Part shown: positions 15,497 through 23,687 of the stretch, one piece after another | Position numbering within the stretch: position 1 is the first letter of the stretch | How the letters are laid out: each line of letters starts with the position of its first letter | Assembly: GCA_040235565.1 (NCBI GenBank) | Contig: JBECLA010000044.1 | Location: 1 to 62,829, forward strand | Direction: 5' to 3' | DNA: 62,829 bases | Source: JAHEIJ01 sp040235565 | Lineage (GTDB): Bacteria; Pseudomonadota; Gammaproteobacteria; UBA6429; Thiohalophilaceae | The notes under the pieces: model-generated | What the model was told of the DNA's origin: nothing | The model's input: the letters and a program-made list of their open reading frames with translations, nothing else | Database searches by the model: none | Program-made: the position numbers and the translations under genes

Positions 15497-17437
15497 TTGC
15501 ATTCATCGACGGACATACTTGGCCACAACGGCTTGCTTGCGCAGCGGATCGCGGACTTTGCCCCCCGTGAGGTGCAACAGCAACTGGCCGAAGCCGTTGC
15601 CCGGGCGCTGGATCAAAACGCCATCCTGGTGGCGGAAGCCGGCACGGGTACGGGCAAAACCTTTGCCTATCTGGTGCCGGCCATGCTCTCGGGTCAGAAG
15701 ATTATCATTTCCACCGGGACCAAGAATCTGCAGGATCAGCTTTACAAGCGGGATGTGCCAGTGGTGCGGGATGCGCTGGCTATCCCGGTCAGCGTGGCGC
15801 TGTTGAAAGGCCGTGGTAATTACCTCTGCGTGCATCGCCTGGCGTTGGCCGAAGTGAGCCATTACAGCTCTCCCGAGCAGGCCGACAAGGTGCGGCGCAT
15901 CCGCCTCTGGGCCGGCCATACCCGCAACGGTGACATTGCCGAATGCAGCGACATCAGTGAAGGGGATCCGGTGTGGGCCCAGGTGACCTCCAACAGCGAG
16001 AACTGCCTCGGGCAGGAATGCCCGTCATATGACGACTGTCATCTGGTCAGCGCGCGTCGGGCGGCGCAGGCCGCGGACATCGTCGTGGTGAATCATCATC
16101 TGTTGTTGTCCGACATGGCATTGAAAGAAGAGGGCTTCGGCGAACTGTTGCCCGCGGCGGATGCCTTTATTATCGACGAGGCCCATCAATTGGCGGATGT
16201 GGCGTCGAATTTTTTTGGCCAGGCGGTCAGTGGCAACCAATTGCTGGAACTGGCCCGCGATGTTGAAACCGAATTCCGGCGTGATATCAACGAAGGCGAT
16301 ACCGTAATCCGCGCAGCCGAGCTGTTACAGAAACAGGTTAAAGATCTACGCCTGGCACTGGGACAGGCACAACGGCGTGCGGCCTGGTCAGAAGTCGGTC
16401 AGCAAGCGGAAGTCGCGGCACTTATCACGGCGATCGAGGAACAACTGGAAGCATTACAACGGTTGCTGCATCCGTTGGCGGAGCGCAGCAAGGGACTGGA
16501 GAGTTGTGAGCGACGCTGTAGCGAGTTGCTCGGTCGCTTTGTGCTGTTGACCGGCGAGACGCCGGAAGATCATATTCACTGGTTTGAAACCCACAAACGT
16601 TCCTTTTCCCTGCATCTCACCCCGCTGAGCATTGCGGATTATTTTCAAAAGCAACTGCAGGCCTTCCCGGCGGCCTGGATTTTTACCTCGGCGACGCTGG
16701 CGGTGGGGAAAAGCTTTGCCCATTTTACCGGTCGCCTCGGCCTGACCGAGGTCGATACGGCGCAATGGGAAAGCCCGTTTGATTATGCCAATCAGGCCCT
16801 GTTTTATGTGCCAAAGGGCATGCCCGCGCCCAATGCGCCGGATTACACCGCTGCCGTGGTCAACGCCGCCTTGCCGGTGCTGGCAGCGAGTCAGGGCCGG
16901 GCGTTTCTGTTGTTTACCAGTTATCGCGCCTTGTCCGAAGCGGCGTCCTTGCTGCAAGACACCGTGGACTATCCGTTGTTCGTCCAGGGCGAGGCACCGC
17001 GTGACATTCTGTTGCAACGTTTTCGCGAGACGCCGCACGCGGTGTTACTGGGCACCAGCAGCTTCTGGGAAGGGGTAGATGTGCGGGGCGAAGCACTGTC
17101 CTGCGTCATCATCGACAAACTGCCGTTTGCCTCACCCGGTGATCCGGTTCTGAAGGCGCGGATCGACGCCATGCGCAAACTGGGTATCAACGCCTTTATG
17201 GAGTACCAGCTCCCGGATGCGGTGATTGCGCTCAAGCAGGGAGCGGGGCGGCTCATCCGGGATAGGCATGACCGTGGCGTGTTAATGATTTGCGATCCAC
17301 GCTTGCTGAACAAACCCTATGGCCGTCTGTTTCTTGATAGTTTGCCGCCGATGGCCCGCACACGGGATCCGCAGCAGGTGGCTGCTTTCTTTGCGCCCCA
17401 ACCGGCAATGACGGACAGCCGGAGTACGATGGGATGA
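15497..17437 (+). CDS. yoaA: ATP-dependent DNA helicase, YoaA/DinG (XPD-like) family
   Basis: The 646-residue protein starts at TTG; no in-frame ATG precedes the conserved N-terminus (ILGHNGLLAQ, FAPREVQQQ). Helicase motifs are AEAGTGTGKTFAYL (Walker A), DEAH within IIDEAHQLAD, SATLAVG, GTSSFWEGVD and QGAGRLIRD. Four cysteines (YLCVHR, NCLGQ, ECPSY, DDCHL) match the [4Fe-4S] cluster site of XPD-like helicases. YoaA-type helicases are 5'-3' enzymes linked to replication-fork repair with the clamp-loader subunit chi. The gene overlaps tsaB by 4 bp. Confidence 0.92.
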   Translation: MHSSTDILGHNGLLAQRIADFAPREVQQQLAEAVARALDQNAILVAEAGTGTGKTFAYLVPAMLSGQKIIISTGTKNLQDQLYKRDVPVVRDALAIPVSVALLKGRGNYLCVHRLALAEVSHYSSPEQADKVRRIRLWAGHTRNGDIAECSDISEGDPVWAQVTSNSENCLGQECPSYDDCHLVSARRAAQAADIVVVNHHLLLSDMALKEEGFGELLPAADAFIIDEAHQLADVASNFFGQAVSGNQLLELARDVETEFRRDINEGDTVIRAAELLQKQVKDLRLALGQAQRRAAWSEVGQQAEVAALITAIEEQLEALQRLLHPLAERSKGLESCERRCSELLGRFVLLTGETPEDHIHWFETHKRSFSLHLTPLSIADYFQKQLQAFPAAWIFTSATLAVGKSFAHFTGRLGLTEVDTAQWESPFDYANQALFYVPKGMPAPNAPDYTAAVVNAALPVLAASQGRAFLLFTSYRALSEAASLLQDTVDYPLFVQGEAPRDILLQRFRETPHAVLLGTSSFWEGVDVRGEALSCVIIDKLPFASPGDPVLKARIDAMRKLGINAFMEYQLPDAVIALKQGAGRLIRDRHDRGVLMICDPRLLNKPYGRLFLDSLPPMARTRDPQQVAAFFAPQPAMTDSRSTMG

Positions 17438-18114
17438 AATTGCTGGCTATCGATACGGTCACCGAAGCCTGTTCGGCGGCCTTGTGGCAGGACGGTGAGG
17501 TGCAGGCACGGTTTGAGCTTGCCCCCCGGCGCCATACCCAGTTGATCCTGCCCATGGTGCAGGAGTTACTGGCCGAAGCAGGCATAACCCTGACACAACT
17601 GGATGCGATTGGGGTTGATCGGGGGCCGGGGTCCTTTACCGGGGTGCGCATCGGTACGGGCGTGGTACAGGGGCTGGCGTACGCGGCAGATTTGCCGGTG
17701 GTGCCGGTATCGAGCCTGGCCGCACTGGCCCAGGCCGTCTGGCAACAAACGGGACACGCGCAGGTGCTGGCAATGATTGATGCACGCATGCATGAAGTAT
17801 ACGGTGCCTGCTATGTGCGACAGGCGAATCGCATGCTACTCATCGGGGCGGAACAGGTCGGGCCGATCTCAGCAATGATACCGGCGGATACCGCCTGTGC
17901 CTGGTATTGCGTCGGCAGCGGGAGCCGCGAATATGCGGCCCAGCTGCAGGCGCATGACCATTTGCAGGTCATTGCCGATAGCGAACTGGATTTTCCCCGT
18001 GCCGCCGTTGTTGCCGGGCTGGCTGCCACGGCTTATCAGTGCAATGAATATGTCAACGCGGCACAACTGGAACCGAGTTATCTGCGTAACCAGGTGGTAC
18101 AGGCGAAGCGCTGA
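17434..18114 (+). CDS. tsaB: tRNA threonylcarbamoyladenosine biosynthesis protein TsaB
   Basis: This 226-residue ASKHA-fold protein has the TsaB start LLAIDTVTEACSAALW and the GVDRGPGSFTGVRIG segment. TsaB scaffolds the TsaD-TsaE complex that makes the t6A modification at A37 of ANN-decoding tRNAs. The length fits the family (about 225-235 residues). Its ATG overlaps the yoaA stop (ATGA), so translation is likely coupled. The neighbourhood yoaA-tsaB is common in gammaproteobacteria. Confidence 0.95.
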   Translation: MKLLAIDTVTEACSAALWQDGEVQARFELAPRRHTQLILPMVQELLAEAGITLTQLDAIGVDRGPGSFTGVRIGTGVVQGLAYAADLPVVPVSSLAALAQAVWQQTGHAQVLAMIDARMHEVYGACYVRQANRMLLIGAEQVGPISAMIPADTACAWYCVGSGSREYAAQLQAHDHLQVIADSELDFPRAAVVAGLAATAYQCNEYVNAAQLEPSYLRNQVVQAKR

Positions 18115-18219
18115 TCTTCCGGCGCTTTGGCAGGCTGTGGCCTGATACGTGATCTGGCGGTGGTTTTCGACTACCATCTCAGCACATTTCGCATCCCTTC
18201 TTCACATTGAGGTGATCAT

Positions 18220-18717
18220 ATGGTGAGCTTCCGAATCATCCTTGTCGTTTTTTTTCTGTCGACATCAATCTGGGCCAGTGAGACAAAGCCGGCTGCCGCG
18301 ACCACGTCTGAATCCCGCATCTATAAAAAAACCGTCAAGGGTGAATTTACCGAGACCTATAAAAAAGTCTTTACCGCACTTGAGACCAACGGCTACTTCG
18401 TGGTGTTTGAACCCAACATCGGCAAGAATCTGTCCCACTTTGAGCAACGCTGGGGCAACAATTACAACAAGAACAAACTTGAAGCGATTCGCAGCCTGGT
18501 GTTCTGTAATGCCTGGTACGCCAATGAGGTGAGTAATCTGGACCCCGACATGCTGGCCTTGTGCCCATTGCACATCACCCTGGCCCATAAGAATGGTGTC
18601 ACTTCGATCCTGTTTGTGCGGCCCAGTCAGGTGGCCATTGCCAGCCCGGCAAAAGCCATCGTCGGAGAGCTGGAGCAGGACGTCATTCGGGCCATCGAAC
18701 AGGGATTCATTCCCTGA
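18220..18717 (+). CDS. Secreted DUF302-like protein
   Basis: This 165-residue protein has a cleavable signal peptide (hydrophobic ~4-17, likely cut after IWA-S). The rest resembles DUF302: a helix with TYKKVFTALETNGYFVVFEPN, a central region with two Cys (VFCNAWYA, ALCPLHI), and a final VGELEQDVIRAIEQG helix. DUF302 proteins are small alpha/beta folds of unknown or diverse function, some lipid-binding or metal-related. A GAGGTGATC ribosome site precedes the ATG. It stands alone between tsaB and the convergent dapE; the two stops abut at 18717/18718. Confidence 0.7.
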   Translation: MVSFRIILVVFFLSTSIWASETKPAAATTSESRIYKKTVKGEFTETYKKVFTALETNGYFVVFEPNIGKNLSHFEQRWGNNYNKNKLEAIRSLVFCNAWYANEVSNLDPDMLALCPLHITLAHKNGVTSILFVRPSQVAIASPAKAIVGELEQDVIRAIEQGFIP

Positions 18718-19845
18718 TCAGGTAAGAAGATTAACAAGAATTTGTTGGTAAATTTTCGACAAGGTATCCAGCGCGGCAATTTCCACATGTTCATCCACTT
18801 TATGGATGGTGGCATTCAAGGGTCCCAGCTCCACGACCTGCGCCCCGGTAGGGGCAATAAAGCGACCATCTGACGTCCCACCGCTGGTGGAAAGTTCAGC
18901 CTCATAGCCACAGACGCTCTGAATAGCCTGGCGGCTGGCATCCACCAGTTTGCCTGCGGGGGTGAGAAACGGCTGACCGGAGAGTTGCCAGTCAATCAGG
19001 TAGTCCAGGCCATGCTTGTTCAGGATGTCTTCCACCCGGCCACGAAGTTCAGCGTCGGTGACTTCAGTAGAAAAACGGAAATTGAACACCACGCGCAATT
19101 CGCCGGGCACCACATTGGTGGCGCCGGTACCGGCCTGCATGTTACTGATCTGAAAGGTAGTCGGCGGAAAATAGTCATTCCCCTGATCCCATTCCACCGC
19201 CACCAGTTCGGCCAGTGCCGGGGCAAACTGGTGTACCGGGTTTTTCGCCAGATGCGGGTAGGCGACGTGGCCCTGCACCCCGCGGATCGTCAGGGTTGCC
19301 CCGAGCGAACCGCGGCGGCCGTTCTTGATGACATCTCCCACGTTGTCGGAGCTGGTGGGTTCGCCCACCAGGCAAAAGTCAATCTTTTGGTTACGCGCCT
19401 GTAGCCATTCCACTACCTTGACGGTGCCATCGATGGCGACACCTTCCTCGTCGCTGGTGATCAGATAGGCAATGGACCCCTGGTGATCGGGGTGGTGGGT
19501 AAGAAATCGCTCGGTCGCGGTGATCATCGCGGCGAGTGAACCTTTCATGTCCGCGGCGCCACGACCGTATAACAGACCGTTTTCTTCGGTCGGTGAGAAG
19601 GGCGGATGGCGCCAGTCGGTTTCCGGGCCACTCGGTACCACATCGGTGTGACCGGCAAATACGAACAACGGATCGCCGTTGCCGTGTCGCGCCCACAGGT
19701 TGTCGACTTCACCAAAGCGCAAGTGTTCAATGTGAAAACCCAGGGCTTGCAGACGTTGCGCCAGGATCGTCTGGCAGCCGGCATCCTCGGGTGTGACCGA
19801 ACGGCGGGCAATCAATTCCCTGGTAAGAGCAAGTGTGTCAGACAT
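18718..19845 (-). CDS. dapE: Succinyl-diaminopimelate desuccinylase
   Basis: This 375-residue M20-family metallohydrolase matches DapE in length. Metal-ligand regions are VFAGHTDVVPSG, YGRGAADMKGSLAAM and ITSDEEG (catalytic Glu). The C-terminal STSGGTSDGRF and ATIHKVDEHV are also typical. It removes succinate from N-succinyl-LL-diaminopimelate in the lysine and meso-DAP pathway. It is the last gene of the dapC-dapD-arsC-like-dapE series on the minus strand, 35 bp after the ArsC-like gene. Confidence 0.96.
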   Translation of the reverse strand: MSDTLALTRELIARRSVTPEDAGCQTILAQRLQALGFHIEHLRFGEVDNLWARHGNGDPLFVFAGHTDVVPSGPETDWRHPPFSPTEENGLLYGRGAADMKGSLAAMITATERFLTHHPDHQGSIAYLITSDEEGVAIDGTVKVVEWLQARNQKIDFCLVGEPTSSDNVGDVIKNGRRGSLGATLTIRGVQGHVAYPHLAKNPVHQFAPALAELVAVEWDQGNDYFPPTTFQISNMQAGTGATNVVPGELRVVFNFRFSTEVTDAELRGRVEDILNKHGLDYLIDWQLSGQPFLTPAGKLVDASRQAIQSVCGYEAELSTSGGTSDGRFIAPTGAQVVELGPLNATIHKVDEHVEIAALDTLSKIYQQILVNLLT

Positions 19846-19880
19846 GGCGCCTTGTTTTGTTATGTTAGCGAATCAGTATC

Positions 19881-20225
19881 TTAACCCAACAGGCGCTGAT
19901 AGGTGGCAGCAGTGAATCCCACGTGGACCTGTTTGTTGACTTCCAGGACCGGGCGTTTGATCAGGGTCGGCTCGGCTGACATCAGTTTAATGGCTTTGGC
20001 CTCAGTCAGGTTCACCTTGTCTTTATCAGCCAGTTTGCGCCAGGTCTGGCCACGGCGGTTCAGTAAAGTTTCCCAGCCGACTGCCTGCACCCAGGCTTTG
20101 ACCTGTTTGCCGCTCAGTCCATCCTTGCGAAAATCGTGGAATTGGTAGGCAACATCATGCGCCGCCAGCCACTTGCGCGCCTTGCGCACGGTATCGCAAT
20201 TGGCAATGCCGTACAGCGTGGTCAT
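19881..20225 (-). CDS. ArsC/Spx-family thioredoxin-fold protein, YffB type
   Basis: This 114-residue protein begins LYGIANCDTVRKARKWL, where Cys9 is the ArsC-type N-terminal cysteine. Phe-Arg-Lys-Asp-Gly-Leu and NRRGQTWRKL follow, then PTLIKRPVLE. These fit the YffB subgroup of the ArsC family, whose members are often placed next to dap genes. True arsenate reductase activity is doubtful. The ATG shares one base with the dapD stop (TAATG), so it is translated from the same message. Confidence 0.88.
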   Translation of the reverse strand: MTTLYGIANCDTVRKARKWLAAHDVAYQFHDFRKDGLSGKQVKAWVQAVGWETLLNRRGQTWRKLADKDKVNLTEAKAIKLMSAEPTLIKRPVLEVNKQVHVGFTAATYQRLLG

Positions 20226-21046
20226 TAAATATCGCGCAGCAGTTCGTTAATGCCGACCTTGCCGCGGGTTTTCTCATCTACCTGTTTGACGATCACCGCG
20301 CAATAGAGACTGTACTTGCCGTCCTTGGAAGGGAGGTTACCGGAGACCACGACCGAACCGGCAGGAATGCGACCGTAAGTGATCTCATCGGTCATGCGAT
20401 TATAGATACGGGTACTCTGGCCGATGTAAACCCCCATGGAAATCACCGAACCTTCCTCGACGATCACCCCTTCGACGACTTCGGAACGGGCACCGATAAA
20501 ACAGTTGTCCTCAATGATGGTGGGGGCGGCCTGCAGGGGCTCCAGCACACCGCCAATGCCCACACCGCCGGAGAGGTGGACATTCTTGCCAATCTGCGCG
20601 CAGGAACCGACTGTCGCCCAGGTATCGACCATGGTGCCGCTATCCACATAGGCACCAATGTTGACATAGGAGGGCATCAAGACCACGCTGGGGGCAATAT
20701 AGGCGCCCTGGCGCACGGTTGCGGGTGGTACTACCCGCACACCTTCGTTACGGAATTCGCGTGAGTTGTAATCCGAATACTTGGCCGGCACCTTGTCATA
20801 GTAATTGGTGAACCCGCCTTTCATAAACTGGTTATCATGGATGCGGAAAGACAACAGCACGGCTTTTTTCAACCATTCATTAACGACCCACTCGCCATTC
20901 TGTTTTTCCGCCACCCGGGCTTCGCCCTTGTCGAGCATCTGGATTGCTTCGGTGACCGCTTCTTTGACAATCGTATCCACACTGCGTGGTGTGATGTCGG
21001 CGCGATTTTCAAACGCGTTTTCAATGATGTTCTTGATGTCACTCAT
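20225..21046 (-). CDS. dapD: Tetrahydrodipicolinate N-succinyltransferase
   Basis: The start is the ATG at 21046, with GGAG 8 nt upstream, giving 273 residues, the usual DapD size; the longer open frame upstream lacks homology. The core is a left-handed beta-helix hexapeptide transferase (GAYIAPSVVLMPSYVNIGAY, CAQIGKNVHLSGGVGIGG). The N-terminal helical part starts with IKNIIENAFENR. It transfers succinyl from succinyl-CoA to tetrahydrodipicolinate in lysine/DAP synthesis. It lies 64 bp downstream of dapC. Confidence 0.96.
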   Translation of the reverse strand: MSDIKNIIENAFENRADITPRSVDTIVKEAVTEAIQMLDKGEARVAEKQNGEWVVNEWLKKAVLLSFRIHDNQFMKGGFTNYYDKVPAKYSDYNSREFRNEGVRVVPPATVRQGAYIAPSVVLMPSYVNIGAYVDSGTMVDTWATVGSCAQIGKNVHLSGGVGIGGVLEPLQAAPTIIEDNCFIGARSEVVEGVIVEEGSVISMGVYIGQSTRIYNRMTDEITYGRIPAGSVVVSGNLPSKDGKYSLYCAVIVKQVDEKTRGKVGINELLRDI

Positions 21047-21110
21047 GCATCTGTCTCCAGTTGGGCGTGTCTTTGTTTGTCGGCCGTTATTATAACGAAC
21101 CGAACCGCAA

Positions 21111-22310
21111 TTAGTTGATCGATTCGAGATAGGTCCGAATGCGTTTGGCCGCTTCGATACATTCATCAAATTCAGCGACCAGTGCCATCCGCACCCGTTG
21201 GTAACCGGGGTTAACTCCGTCAAGCTCGCGTGACAGGTAGCTGCCCGGCAGGACGGTGACGTTTTGCCGGGCATACAGCTGTTGCGTAAAAGTTGTGTCA
21301 TCCAACGGTGTTTGCGGCCACAGGTAAAAACCCGCCGTGGGTCGTTCAACCTGTAACACCGGTTGCAGGATCTCCAGCACGGCGTCGAACTTGGCACGAT
21401 ACTGATGACGATTGACCACCACATGACTTTCATCCTGCCAGGCCTGCATGCTGGCTACCTGGTGATGGGGTGGCATGGCGCAGCCATGATAGGTGCGATA
21501 TTTCAGAAATCGCGCCAGGACATCGGCATCTCCGGCGACAAACCCGGAACGCAATCCCGGCAGGTTGGAACGTTTTGACAGGCTGTGAAACACCACGCAG
21601 CGTCGATAATCCTCGTGGCCGGCTTCGGCGGCGGCCTGCAGCAGACCGACCGGCGGCTGTTGCTCGTCGAAATAGATTTCGGAATAGCATTCATCCGACG
21701 CTATGATGAAGTCATATTGTTCCGCCAAACCAATCAGGCGTTGCAGTGATGCCGTATCGATGACCGCCCCGGTGGGATTGCCAGGCGAGCACAGATACAG
21801 CAACTGGCAACGTTGCCAGGTGGTGGCGCTGACGCGGTCAAAATCAGGAATAAAGTGATTCTCGGCCACCGTGTTCAGGTAGACAGGTTCCGCCCCGGCG
21901 AGTAAGGCCGCCCCTTCATAGATCTGGTAAAACGGATTGGGCATGAGCACGCAGGCATTTTGTTGCCGGTCAACGACGGCCTGGGCAAAGGCGAACAAAG
22001 CTTCCCGGGTGCCGGTAACGGGCAGTACATGACGTTCCGGATCGAGACTGTTCGCGGGCAACCGGAAGCGACGTGTTAACCATTCGACGATGGCGATGCG
22101 GAGGTCCAGTTGACCCCTGGTCAGAGGATAGCGGGATAAGCCGTCCAGGGCCGCCTGCATCGCTTCGATCACAAAACCGGGGGCGGCATGTTTCGGTTCG
22201 CCGATGGACAGGGCTATCGGTGCCAGTTCGGCCGGTGGAGTGAGTCCCTGTTTCAGGCTGGCCAGTTTCTCGAACGGGTAGGGATGCAGCTTGTTGAGAT
22301 CCGGGTTCAT
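21111..22310 (-). CDS. dapC: Succinyldiaminopimelate aminotransferase
   Basis: From the ATG at 22310 the protein has 399 residues and starts NPDLNKLHPYPFEKL, as DapC proteins do. It is a fold-type I PLP enzyme: YLCSPGNPTGAVI, ASDECYSEIYFD, and the PLP-lysine segment HSLSKRSNLPGLRSGF. It makes N-succinyl-LL-2,6-diaminopimelate. It probably opens the dapC-dapD-arsC-like-dapE transcript. Its promoter must lie in the ~80 bp shared with the divergent DMT transporter. Confidence 0.95.
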   Translation of the reverse strand: MNPDLNKLHPYPFEKLASLKQGLTPPAELAPIALSIGEPKHAAPGFVIEAMQAALDGLSRYPLTRGQLDLRIAIVEWLTRRFRLPANSLDPERHVLPVTGTREALFAFAQAVVDRQQNACVLMPNPFYQIYEGAALLAGAEPVYLNTVAENHFIPDFDRVSATTWQRCQLLYLCSPGNPTGAVIDTASLQRLIGLAEQYDFIIASDECYSEIYFDEQQPPVGLLQAAAEAGHEDYRRCVVFHSLSKRSNLPGLRSGFVAGDADVLARFLKYRTYHGCAMPPHHQVASMQAWQDESHVVVNRHQYRAKFDAVLEILQPVLQVERPTAGFYLWPQTPLDDTTFTQQLYARQNVTVLPGSYLSRELDGVNPGYQRVRMALVAEFDECIEAAKRIRTYLESIN

Positions 22311-22388
22311 AATAGTGATAAAAACGGGTATGTTCGAATATCCATGGCGCCGGAACAAACAGGCAGTATTCAGTCGGCCCACAAAAAG

Positions 22389-23288
22389 ATGCAGAGTATA
22401 GACGAATCGATGCCGGCAACGAAACCACATCAGCCAGGTGCCATATTCAGTCTGTTATTGGCCGCCACTCTGTGGGGGATTTTCTGGTACCCCCTGCGAC
22501 TGTTTGAACAACAGGGCCTGCACGGTCTCTGGAGCACCTTATTATTATATAGCGGTACTATCCCCACCATGTTATGGCTGATGCGCGGGCGTTGGCGTGA
22601 GTTCATTCATGCCCCGGGGATGCTCGCGGCGATCGCACTGGCGAGTGGTGCCTGTAACACCACCTTCATTCTGGCCATTATTGAGGGTAATGTGGTACGG
22701 GTGCTGTTACTGTTCTATTTGTCGCCGTTGTGGGCGACCCTGATGGGATGGTTGTTTCTCCGCGAGCAGTTGCAACGGGATTCATTGTTTGTGCTGGGGC
22801 TGGCTCTGGCGGGTGCGACGATCATGCTGTGGCAGCCTGAAGCGGGCATGCCCTGGCCACAGGAACGTAGTGACTGGCTGGCACTTTTTTCAGGTTTCAG
22901 TTTTGCCCTGGTCAATGTGCTGGTGCGTCATACCCAGGCGGTCTCCGTGTACGGCAAAACCGCCAGTGCCTGGCTTGGGGTGATCGTGGTGGCAGGGATC
23001 CTGATTATGCTGACCGAGCGTTCAGTCGGGAGTGCCTCCCTGCCTACCGTTGTCAGCGCCCTGTTGTTTGGTGCCCTGGTGCTGGTCATTATGACGCTGT
23101 CAGTCGTCTATGGTGTGACGCATTTGCCGGTTCACCGCTCGGCGGTCATACTGTTATTTGAAATTGTTGCCGGTGCGGTCTCCGCCCAGTTGCTCACTGA
23201 GGAAGTTGTCTTGTTGCGGGAATGGTTAGGCGGTGGGTTTGTGATGTTGGCCGCCTACATGTCAGCCCGTGCCCATATCAAATCCTGA
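22389..23288 (+). CDS. DMT/EamA-family transporter
   Basis: The start is uncertain: ATGs at 22344, 22389 and 22410 are in frame and none has a strong ribosome site. 22389 gives 299 residues, normal for the family. About ten hydrophobic helices form two EamA repeats; the first opens ATLWGIFWYPLR and the second DWLALFSGFSFALVNVL. These are drug/metabolite exporters of varied substrates. The substrate cannot be predicted. It is followed 14 bp later by a VOC-family gene on the same strand, and the pair interrupts the usual glnD-dapC neighbourhood. Confidence 0.88.
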   Translation: MQSIDESMPATKPHQPGAIFSLLLAATLWGIFWYPLRLFEQQGLHGLWSTLLLYSGTIPTMLWLMRGRWREFIHAPGMLAAIALASGACNTTFILAIIEGNVVRVLLLFYLSPLWATLMGWLFLREQLQRDSLFVLGLALAGATIMLWQPEAGMPWPQERSDWLALFSGFSFALVNVLVRHTQAVSVYGKTASAWLGVIVVAGILIMLTERSVGSASLPTVVSALLFGALVLVIMTLSVVYGVTHLPVHRSAVILLFEIVAGAVSAQLLTEEVVLLREWLGGGFVMLAAYMSARAHIKS

Positions 23289-23302
23289 ACAGAACTTTTT
23301 CG

Positions 23303-23680
23303 ATGTTGAAGATTGATCACATCCATCATGTCAGTCTGCTCGTGGCAGATACCGCACGGGCCCTGGAGTTTTATCACGGTGTATTGGGACTGGCAGTGGA
23401 TCCGAACCGTCCCGATCTCGGTTACCCGGGGGCCTGGTTACGCATCCGGACACAACAAATCCATTTACTGGAATTACCCAATCCCGATCCGGTGGAAGGG
23501 CGTCCGTCCCATGGCGGCCGGGATCGGCATCTGGCATTGACGGTCCCTGATCTGCAAAGCCTGATGACACGTCTGGCAGACGCGGGGATTTCCTACACCC
23601 TCAGTCGCTCCGGCCGCCGTGCCCTGTTTTGTCGTGATCCCGATGGTAACGCGCTGGAGTTTATTGAACGCGGGAGTTGA
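23303..23680 (+). CDS. VOC-family (glyoxalase/dioxygenase-fold) protein
   Basis: The ATG at 23303 gives 125 residues starting LKIDHIHHVSLLVADTARAL, a single vicinal-oxygen-chelate domain with His at the first metal position. The end, LFCRDPDGNALEFIER, supplies the C-terminal Glu ligand. YHGVLGLAVDPNRPD is also typical. Members include glyoxalases, fosfomycin-resistance enzymes and dioxygenases; the substrate here is unknown. It lies 14 bp after the DMT gene and converges with glnD 7 bp away. Confidence 0.88.
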   Translation: MLKIDHIHHVSLLVADTARALEFYHGVLGLAVDPNRPDLGYPGAWLRIRTQQIHLLELPNPDPVEGRPSHGGRDRHLALTVPDLQSLMTRLADAGISYTLSRSGRRALFCRDPDGNALEFIERGS

Positions 23681-23687
23681 GGCGGCA

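Noticed and set aside
20225..21433. Longer 402-residue version of DapD
   Set aside because: The extra N-terminal 129 residues overlap the antisense-like end of dapC and lack homology; the ATG at 21046 has a good ribosome site.
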